From positions 1-35,226 of the forward strand of contig DASQDR010000232.1 in the NCBI GenBank assembly GCA_035634055.1: a stretch of 35,226 nucleotides of DNA, read 5' to 3'. Below, piece after piece: positions 25,567-32,612 of the stretch; positions within the stretch are counted from its first letter, which is position 1, and each line of letters opens with the position of its first letter. Both the position numbers and the translations under genes were made by a program. The notes under the pieces were generated by a model. That model had not been told where the DNA came from. It worked only from the letters and a program-made list of their open reading frames with translations, and did no database searches. This DNA is from JAICTV01 sp035634055. Lineage in GTDB: Bacteria; Planctomycetota; Phycisphaerae; Tepidisphaerales; Tepidisphaeraceae.

Positions 25567-25803
25567 GATTCCGTGTGACCGATAAAGTCTCGGCCGCCAA
25601 TCCAGTCCGCCGACGAGCCCGCGCGGCCGGAAAAATCTCTCCACTTCTCCCAAGTTAAGGCCCGATGTGACGGCGACGATAACGCGTTGTGGGGCGTGCC
25701 CGGTTTCCCGGACGTTCGCCGCCCGAGACGCGCCGCTGTGGCCGGGCACCAGGCCCGGCGGGGCGAAACAACCAGTCCGTGTTGCCCGAGGAGTCAGGCC
25801 GCC

Positions 25804-28800
25804 ATGATCGAACCGAACAACCCGATTCTCTCCAAGATGCTCGACCGGCTGTTCGCGGCGATGCTCAACGGACCGTCGATGAACTGCCGCCCGCACGCCT
25901 CGCGGCAGCGGCTGGACCTGGTGCAGCTCGCCAAGCTGCGCGACCTGATGCCCGGCGACGTGCTGATGCAGATGCTCGGCAAGGAAGGTTCGGTCAAGCT
26001 CGCCGCCCGCGTCTCGATTGCCCCGCGCCGCGGCAACGGCGATGAGCCCGAAGCGCCCGAGGTGATCGAGGCGCAGAACGCCTGGGCCGACCAGCAGTTC
26101 GTCCGCACCAAGCTGCGCGTGATCGCCGACGACGCCCGGACCTACGAGCAGGACACCGGCGTGTGCGCGCTGAACCTCGGCTTCCCGCTGCTGAGCCTCC
26201 CGCCCGGCACGTTCGGCGGGCGCTTCGGCATCCCGCCGTCGCGCCGCGTGCTGGCGCCGATCGCGTTCGTCCCGCTCACGCTGACGGTCAAGACCGGCGC
26301 CGGGCAGGCGGTCGAGATCAACCGCCGCGAGGGCGCCGACATCATCGTCCCCAACCAGGCGCTGCTCGCCTGGCTGGAGAAGGAGACCGGCAAGCCGCTG
26401 AACGAGATCATGACCGCCGAGCGCGGCGACGACGCCTGGAGCGACGTGGTCGCTTTGGTCCGCGCCATCGCGACGCTGGTGGAGCTGGCCATCCCCGATG
26501 AGCTGAACACCGAGAAGGCGCCGACGACCTTCCCGCTCCAGCCGACGCCGAAGACCGACGACGACGTCGCCGGCCCGTCGATCCTCTCCGCCTCGGTGCT
26601 GGGGCTCTACCCCGCGTCGAACCAGGGCCTGCTGCGCGACGTGCGCGAGATGCTCGCCGGCGGCGTGAACGACGGCCCGATCGCCAGCTTCGTCCGACTC
26701 GGCGTCAGCCTTGATCACCGCACCGCGCCCGCGCCGGTCATCCCGGACCACGACGGGAAGGTCACGCCCGCCGACGAGTCGATCAAGCGCAGCTTCGGCG
26801 AGGAGAAAATGATCACCGACGCCGACCCGTGCCAGGCGAAGGCGGTCCGCCTGGCCCGCGAGTTCCGCGGGCTGGTGATCCACGGCCCCCCCGGCACCGG
26901 CAAGAGCCAGACGATCACCAACATCATCTCCGACCACCTCGGCCGCGGGCAGCGCGTGCTGTTCGTCTGCGACAAGCGCACCGCGCTCGACGTGGTCGCC
27001 GACCGCTTGCAGACCCTCGGCCTCGGCGAGTTGTGCGCGATCATCCACGACCCGCAGCGCGACCAGCGCGACCTGTACCGCAGCATCCGCGAGCAGCTCG
27101 ACGGCCTGGTCGACGCCCAGCCCAAGCCGCGCGCGGCCGACGAGCTGGCCAAGATCGACAACGATCTCCAGACGCTGCACGCGGACCTGACCGAGTACCA
27201 CAAGCTGCTGGTGCACACCAACGGCGGGCCGGGCTCGTTCCATCACCTCGTGGGGCTATGGCTCCAGGAGGCGGGGGCGGTCGGGGTGCAGCTCGACGAG
27301 CGCGAGCTCGCCGAGTCGTCCGCCGCCGACCTGCGCACGCAGGGGACGCGCTTCAAGGAAGTGCTGGAGCGCGGGCAGACCGCCGATTACTCGCGCAACC
27401 CGTGGAAGGACGCCGCCGGCATCCCGCTGGCCGACTTCCTGGCCACGCCGATGGAGCAGTACCGCACCGCGCTGAACAACTGCGTGAGGTACGCCGGCGA
27501 GGCCGACGCGTCGCGCGACCCGCTGTCGCCGGCCTATGCTCCGGGCGCGTTCCCGGCCGCCGAGGCGGACGCGCGGGTGAAGCTCGCGGGGCTGATCCGC
27601 GACGTGATCGCCAAGGTCCCCGCCGCCGACCGTGCTCGCTGGGCGGGCCGCGCCGGCAACCTCGTCGAGGCGGCCCGCGCCCGCGTGGCGCAGGTGACCG
27701 ACTGGTCCGACGTGCTGCGCTTCGAGCCGCCGGACAACGTGCTGGAGGCCCCGAGCAACGCGTCGGCCGACAGCCTGGCGCGCGACCGCGAGGTGCTGGG
27801 GCGTTACCTCAAGGCGTTCAACGCCATCGCCGCCGACTTCGCCCGCGTCCGCCGCAGCATTGGCGAGGAGGCCGACGACACCGCCATCCTGCACTGGCTG
27901 GAAGCCGGGCAGAAGGCGGCCGGCAGCGCGATGAAGCGCCTGGAAGCCGCCCAGACCATCGCCACCGCCATCGAGCAGACCGCGCTGGATCCCGGCATGG
28001 TCATGAAGCTCGACCGCACCAAGGTCGACGCCACGCAGATCAACAACTGGATCGCGGCGCTCGACGCCTACATCGAGCTGTCGGGCAAGATGTTCGGCGG
28101 GCTGGCGTTCGGCAAGAAGGCGGCCGCCGAGGCGGTCGTCAAGCAGTTCGGCAAGCCGCTGAGCGCGCAGGCGGCCGGCGAGATCAAGGAGTTCCTGCTC
28201 AACCTCCAGGCGCGCCTCGACCTCCAGGGCGTGATCGAGAGCATTACGGGCGAAACCTTCCCGCGCCGGGCGCACGACGAGGAGCTGCTCCAGGAGTTCC
28301 GCCGGCACTTCGCCGTCGTCTCCTCGCTGTGCAAGAACCCCGTGGCGGCCAAGCCGCAAGCGGCCGGCGCGAGCGCCGAAAACGTCTACGTGCCGGACGA
28401 GCACGTGCCGCTGATCAACAACCTCGTCGCCAGCGCAGCGTCGCCGGCGTCGAAGGCGCTGTCGAACTTCGGGCTGGAGATCAGCCCCAAGGACGCCAAG
28501 CGGCTCGAAACCGCGCTGCGCCGCCTGGAAGCGCGAGCCCGGCTGACGGAGGTCTTCAAGCAGACCCTGGCCGAGCCGGGCGCGCCGGTCCCCCCGACCG
28601 ACGACCTGCTCATCGCCGCCGTCGACACCCACGCGGCGCTGCTCGACCTGCTGATCAAGGCGCGCAGCGCCGAGGTTCGCCCGGCGGTGACCGATGCGAT
28701 CCTCAAGGCGCTCCGCGAGCCGGAAGCCGCCGACGGCATCATCCGCGCCCTTACCGACGCCCCGCGCCACGCGCTGGCGCTGGTGAAGCTCGAGGAGACG

Positions 28801-30894
28801 CTGGCCGGCACCTTCCTGTTCGACCTGAAGTGGATGCAGCAGCTCACCGCCGACGTCCGCGCCGGCAAGCCCGCGCTGCCGACGATCGAGGCGCTGGCCG
28901 GCAAGCTGGAGACGCTCGAGGGCGTGCTGCGGGTGCGCGACGGGCTGTCGATGCTGCCCGGCCCGCTGGCGACGGCGGCGGCGACGCTGCTCGACGCCGG
29001 CGCCGACGCCGCCAACGGCTACTCCGCCGTCCGCCGCGCCGTCCTCTCCGGCGAGATCACCCGCCGGCTGCGCTCCGAGCCCAACCTCCAGAACGTCGAC
29101 GGGCACCGGCTGAAGAACACCTTCGACCGCTACCTCGAGCTCAGCTTCCGCAAGAAGCAACTGGTGCGCGAGGTGATCGTCAGCACCTGGACCGCCCGGC
29201 AGAAGGAGCGCCTGCTGATCAGCGCCGGAACGCGGCTCAACGCGATCGGCGCCGACCTGCGCCGCCGGCTCACCGGCCGCGGCGACAAGGCGATGCGCCT
29301 CCGCCAGGTGATCGCCCACGGCGCGGGCGTCGAGGGGGGCGACCCGCTCTTCGAGCTGCGCCCGATCTGGATGGCGTCGCCGGAGACCGTCGCACAGCTC
29401 TTCCCGCGGCAGGGGATCTTCGACCTGGTCGTCTTCGACGAGGCGTCGCAGTGCCGGCTCGAGGAAGCCCTGCCGGTCCTCACCCGCGCCAAGCGCGTGG
29501 TGATCGCCGGCGACCCCAAGCAGCTTCCGCCGACGCGCTTCTTCGAGTCCTCCATCGCCGCCAGCGCCGAGGAGGAGGAGACCGAGAGCGACCAGGAGCT
29601 GTTCGAGGCCCACCAGGGCGAGATCGAGGACCTGCTCGGCGCCGCGCTGGGGCTGGACATCCACCAGTGCTACCTCGACGTCCACTATCGCTCGCGGCAC
29701 GCCGATCTGATCGGCTTCAGCAACGAGCAGTTCTACGGGTCGCGCCTCCAGGCGATCCCCGAGCACCCGCGCAGCCGCACGCGACACGCGCCGCTGGCGC
29801 TGGTCCGCGCCGATGGCGTTTACGAGAAGCGCAAGAACGAGGCGGAGGCCGACGCGGTCGTCAAGATCGTGCGCGACCTGCTCAAGCGCCCGCAGCCGCC
29901 CAGCATCGGCATCGCCTGCTTCAACCTCCCGCAGCGCGACCTGATCGTCGAGAAGCTCGAGGAGGCCGCCGAGCACGACGCCGACTTCTCCGCCAAGCTC
30001 GCCGAGGCGCGCTCGCGCCGGGGCGAGAACTCCGGGGAAGGGCTGTTCGTCAAGAACCTGGAGAACGTGCAGGGCGACGAGCGCGATCACCTGATCGTCA
30101 GCACCACGTACGGCCCGACGCGCGACGGCAAGTTCCGCCGCAACTTCGGCCCCGTCGGCAAGCCGGGCGGCGGTCGGCGGCTCAACGTGCTGGTCACCCG
30201 CGCGCGCGAAATGCTGCACGTCGTCACCAGCATCCCGCGAGCCGAGTATTCGACCCTTTCGCCCGTTCCGCAGGGGCAGACGCCCAGCGGCACGTGGCTG
30301 CTGTTCGCCTACCTCAACTTCTGCGAGAAGCTCGCGGAGGATTACGAGACGGCATGGCGCATCCTGAAGAACGCCAAGGCGGACGACCAGGCGTCGGTCA
30401 ACCCGCGCCCGGCCAAGGCGCCGTCGCAGTTCGCCAAGGCGCTCGCCGGGCGGCTGACGACGCTGCACAACGTCGGCAGCGACGTCCACTGGGGCAACGA
30501 AGGGTTCTGCGTCGACCTGGCGCTGCACCACCCGGAGCGGGCCGAGGACGTGTCGATCGGCGTGCTGTGCGACACCACCCGCTACGCCACCGACGATCCG
30601 GTGGAGTGGGAGGTCTTCCGCACCCACATGCTCCAGCAGCAGGGTTGGAAGGTGCACCGCATCTGGACGCCGCACTTCTTCCGCGACCCCAGCGGGTGCA
30701 TGCAGGCGATCGTCCGCGACATCGAGTCGGCGATGGCGCAGGAGAAGGAAGCCGCCCAGCGCGCTGCCGAGAGCTCGACGGCGGCCGTCACCGGCACCGG
30801 GTCGAGCGTGCGCGAGATCATCGAGCGGCGCGGCGGCACGACGAAGAAGAAGTCGGCGCCGCACGCCGACAAGAGCGACAAGAACGCCGCCTGA
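25804..30894 (+). CDS. Giant superfamily 1 helicase (Upf1/COG1112-like) with C-terminal nuclease-like domain
   Basis: The protein has 1,696 residues. The N-terminal 340 residues (MLDRLFAAMLNGPSMNCRPH) are of unknown fold. Walker A is HGPPGTGKSQT (360-370). Motif II, VVFDEASQC, is at about 1210-1218 and GDPKQLPP at 1236-1243; HYRSRHADLIGFSN follows, and the arginine-bearing motif NVLVTRAREML is at 1461-1471. About 840 residues, mostly helical, separate motifs I and II. The C-terminal 130 residues (GFCVDLALHHP, GVLCDTTRY, GWKVHRIW) resemble the PD-(D/E)XK-type domain of the REase_MTES_1575 family. The ATG at 25804 is preceded by GAGGAG; the frame is open 117 bases further but without support. 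It is monocistronic, ending in a strong terminator. Relatives with helicase plus nuclease are associated with nucleic-acid defence or repair; the role here is unproven. Confidence 0.9.
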   Translation: MIEPNNPILSKMLDRLFAAMLNGPSMNCRPHASRQRLDLVQLAKLRDLMPGDVLMQMLGKEGSVKLAARVSIAPRRGNGDEPEAPEVIEAQNAWADQQFVRTKLRVIADDARTYEQDTGVCALNLGFPLLSLPPGTFGGRFGIPPSRRVLAPIAFVPLTLTVKTGAGQAVEINRREGADIIVPNQALLAWLEKETGKPLNEIMTAERGDDAWSDVVALVRAIATLVELAIPDELNTEKAPTTFPLQPTPKTDDDVAGPSILSASVLGLYPASNQGLLRDVREMLAGGVNDGPIASFVRLGVSLDHRTAPAPVIPDHDGKVTPADESIKRSFGEEKMITDADPCQAKAVRLAREFRGLVIHGPPGTGKSQTITNIISDHLGRGQRVLFVCDKRTALDVVADRLQTLGLGELCAIIHDPQRDQRDLYRSIREQLDGLVDAQPKPRAADELAKIDNDLQTLHADLTEYHKLLVHTNGGPGSFHHLVGLWLQEAGAVGVQLDERELAESSAADLRTQGTRFKEVLERGQTADYSRNPWKDAAGIPLADFLATPMEQYRTALNNCVRYAGEADASRDPLSPAYAPGAFPAAEADARVKLAGLIRDVIAKVPAADRARWAGRAGNLVEAARARVAQVTDWSDVLRFEPPDNVLEAPSNASADSLARDREVLGRYLKAFNAIAADFARVRRSIGEEADDTAILHWLEAGQKAAGSAMKRLEAAQTIATAIEQTALDPGMVMKLDRTKVDATQINNWIAALDAYIELSGKMFGGLAFGKKAAAEAVVKQFGKPLSAQAAGEIKEFLLNLQARLDLQGVIESITGETFPRRAHDEELLQEFRRHFAVVSSLCKNPVAAKPQAAGASAENVYVPDEHVPLINNLVASAASPASKALSNFGLEISPKDAKRLETALRRLEARARLTEVFKQTLAEPGAPVPPTDDLLIAAVDTHAALLDLLIKARSAEVRPAVTDAILKALREPEAADGIIRALTDAPRHALALVKLEETLAGTFLFDLKWMQQLTADVRAGKPALPTIEALAGKLETLEGVLRVRDGLSMLPGPLATAAATLLDAGADAANGYSAVRRAVLSGEITRRLRSEPNLQNVDGHRLKNTFDRYLELSFRKKQLVREVIVSTWTARQKERLLISAGTRLNAIGADLRRRLTGRGDKAMRLRQVIAHGAGVEGGDPLFELRPIWMASPETVAQLFPRQGIFDLVVFDEASQCRLEEALPVLTRAKRVVIAGDPKQLPPTRFFESSIAASAEEEETESDQELFEAHQGEIEDLLGAALGLDIHQCYLDVHYRSRHADLIGFSNEQFYGSRLQAIPEHPRSRTRHAPLALVRADGVYEKRKNEAEADAVVKIVRDLLKRPQPPSIGIACFNLPQRDLIVEKLEEAAEHDADFSAKLAEARSRRGENSGEGLFVKNLENVQGDERDHLIVSTTYGPTRDGKFRRNFGPVGKPGGGRRLNVLVTRAREMLHVVTSIPRAEYSTLSPVPQGQTPSGTWLLFAYLNFCEKLAEDYETAWRILKNAKADDQASVNPRPAKAPSQFAKALAGRLTTLHNVGSDVHWGNEGFCVDLALHHPERAEDVSIGVLCDTTRYATDDPVEWEVFRTHMLQQQGWKVHRIWTPHFFRDPSGCMQAIVRDIESAMAQEKEAAQRAAESSTAAVTGTGSSVREIIERRGGTTKKKSAPHADKSDKNAA

Positions 30895-30941
30895 CCGCGC
30901 CGCCACCGGGCCGCGGGCACAAAACGGTTCTGCCATGGGAA

Positions 30942-30980
30942 GGGCGTGCGGTCAGCAATGGCCGCACGCCCCTCTTTTTT
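30942..30980 (+). terminator. Strong rho-independent terminator of the helicase gene
   Basis: GGGCGTGCGG (30942-30951) pairs perfectly with CCGCACGCCC (30962-30971) across a 10-base loop, followed by CTC and six T. It sits 48 bases after the helicase stop and isolates that gene. Confidence 0.9.
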
Positions 30981-31123
30981 GCGCGAAGTGAGTTTATGGC
31001 CGACACCGGCGATTCCCGTTGCTAATCTGCGGGCAGGCCCGTGCGGTCTGCGGTGCCTCGGTCGCTCCGCCCATACTTGCCGGCGCGCCGGGTGGCGATC
31101 GCCGGCAGGAATGGCGTCGCCCG

Positions 31124-31142
31124 CACGGGCAGCGTGCCCGTG
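31124..31142. repeat. Palindromic hairpin CACGGGCA-TGCCCGTG
   Basis: CACGGGCA (31124-31131), loop GCG, TGCCCGTG (31135-31142) form a perfect 8-bp hairpin. It lies in the 30981-31476 spacer, which otherwise holds the AACGAACCCAATT repeats and no gene. Confidence 0.55.
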
Positions 31143-31197
31143 TCAGGACCGACCCTTCTTCGCGGTCACCGTCAGCTCTTTGACAATCGAAATCGTC

Positions 31198-31356
31198 AAA
31201 ACGAACCCAATTCCCGCCCAACCCTTGGCCGGGCACGGGGTTGGCCCGATCGCCGCGGAGAGCGGCGCCTCGTCAGACCGCCCATCCCGCCGAGGCACCA
31301 GCGGGAAGCGCGGCGTCGCGCGACCATGAATTTGCGAAAACGAACCCAATTTCCCG
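31198..31356. repeat. AAAACGAACCCAATT repeat pair
   Basis: A perfect 15-base AAAACGAACCCAATT occurs at 31198-31212 and 31337-31351, each followed by a CCCG-type sequence. From memory this motif recurs between genes in planctomycete genomes, where it gives false ORFs containing KTNPI. Here the copies are direct and 139 bases apart. Confidence 0.6.
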
Positions 31357-31476
31357 TCGCGCACTGGCGGCTTTCCGCCACCGGAACGCTGGAATATCGC
31401 AGGGGCCGGCGCGGGTTGGCGCGGGGTAGAATGCCCTGGCGTCCGGTGTGGCTTGCCCAGGTCGGCCGGGAGTGAG

Positions 31477-31836
31477 ATGAACGCCTCGAGCGATCCGGAT
31501 CGGGTGCTGCGGATCCGCAAGTACCCCAACCGTCGCTACTACGATTCGACCCGCAGCCGCCACCTCACGCTGGAGGGGATGTACTCCGCCATCCGCGGGG
31601 GGTACGACGTCGAGGTGACCGATTCCGAGACCGGCCGCGACATCACCTCGCGCGTGCTGGCCCAGATCCTGATCGAGTTCTCGCCCGCGAAGCTGACGGT
31701 CTTCCCGCCGGCGCTGTTCCACCGGCTGCTCCGGTCGGAGGACGCGCGGGCCCGCGACGTGGCGCTGGTGCCCGCAACCCTCGCGGAGCGCCCCCGGCCC
31801 GGCAGCGACTCGGGCAGCAAGCGGCCGCGGCGGTGA
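31477..31836 (+). CDS. PHB/PHA accumulation regulator-like DNA-binding protein
   Basis: The 119-residue protein has the DNA-binding domain of the PhaR family (PHB/PHA accumulation regulator): RIRKYPNRRYYDSTRSRHLTLEGM at about 12-35 and VTDSETGRDITSRVLAQILIEF at about 47-68. PhaR represses phasin genes and senses polyhydroxyalkanoate granules in proteobacteria. Its second half differs from PhaR and ends in a basic, disordered tail. No PHA synthesis gene is in the window, so the target is unknown. The ATG at 31477 has GGGAG four bases upstream; an in-frame ATG-like start at 31453 is less likely. Confidence 0.85.
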   Translation: MNASSDPDRVLRIRKYPNRRYYDSTRSRHLTLEGMYSAIRGGYDVEVTDSETGRDITSRVLAQILIEFSPAKLTVFPPALFHRLLRSEDARARDVALVPATLAERPRPGSDSGSKRPRR

Positions 31837-31848
31837 ACGGCGGCGTCA

Positions 31849-31904
31849 GCGTTGAGCTTCGTGCGAGCGTTGAGCGACGCACGTTGAACGTTCGACGTTG
31901 ATCG
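31849..31904. repeat. Eight degenerate heptamers of ACGTTGA type
   Basis: Fifty-six bases keep a 7-base period with units such as GCGTTGA, ACGTTGA and ACGTTCG. ACGTTGA is the reverse complement of TCAACGT, the first unit of the array at 20583, so this is the same family in the other direction. It lies between two convergent gene ends. Confidence 0.55.
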
Positions 31905-31936
31905 AACTTTTGATTTCCCCGATCTCGCGTCGCTCG

Positions 31937-32380
31937 TCATGCATCGGGCGTGCCCGCGCCGTTGGGCGGGGCGTCGGTGAAGAGGGTGATCTGGTACGTC
32001 TGCCGGCCGCGCTCTTGCGGCCGGACCAGCGAGCGCATGTCCCACTCCCACTGGGCGCCGCTGCGCTGGAGCAGCGATCGGGCGGAGTTGAGCACGCGGC
32101 TGACGTCGTCAGCGTGGTCGCCCGCCTCGTCGCCGTCCGCCGGCAGCTCGCCGCTGACGGTGATGATGATGTCGTCGGCGGCGCGCGGCAGCGGGATGTC
32201 GTGCGGCGGGTGGTCGAGGGGGAAGGTTCGCTCCTCCTGCTGATACCCGGCCGCGCCGGGCCCCGCTGACAGCATGCGCGGGAGTTTTCGCGTGACGATG
32301 TTGACCTGCTTCCCGCCGGGCAGCTCTGCGAGCCCCCGCAGGATGCGCGCCGCTTGGCGCGAGTGTCTCTCGGGATTCAT
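31937..32380 (-). CDS. Unknown small protein
   Basis: From the ATG at 32380, with GGAGGAG five bases upstream (a very strong Shine-Dalgarno), the product has 147 residues: MNPERHSRQAARILRGLAEL, a mid region with DDIIITVSGELPADGDEAG and a late QWEWDMRSLV and TYQITLFTDAPP. It is soluble and mixed helix/strand, with no signal peptide. The open frame extends to 32560, but the ribosome-binding site decides the shorter start. I do not recognise the family. It is convergent with the PHA-regulator-like gene and upstream of the glycogen synthase gene's 3' end on the same strand (spacing about 230 bases). Confidence 0.75.
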   Translation of the reverse strand: MNPERHSRQAARILRGLAELPGGKQVNIVTRKLPRMLSAGPGAAGYQQEERTFPLDHPPHDIPLPRAADDIIITVSGELPADGDEAGDHADDVSRVLNSARSLLQRSGAQWEWDMRSLVRPQERGRQTYQITLFTDAPPNGAGTPDA

Positions 32381-32612
32381 GGGTTCTCCTCCGGATGCGT
32401 GCGTCCGTTCGCGTGGAAGAGAGAAATGGGCGCGACCGAAAAGTGTAACGCGCCGGCCGCGAGAGAGGAGGGAAGTTTGCTCAGGAAAATCGGGAACTGT
32501 CGGCCGGATCACGCAACCGCGGCCGACGCCGCCAGGTGCTGCGACGACGGCCGCTGACACCGGGCGCCGCCAGCGGCGGGCACCCGCGTTGGAGCAGCGG
32601 CGGGCGCGGCCG

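Noticed and set aside
27256..30936. A 1,226-codon open frame on the minus strand opposite the helicase
   Set aside because: The plus strand shows ordered helicase motifs; the antisense frame is a by-product of very high third-position GC and has no recognisable domains.
31187..31215. TTGACA at 31190-31195 as a promoter -35 box
   Set aside because: No -10 box is found at a normal distance; the site is part of the palindrome-like start of the AACGAACCCAATT repeat.
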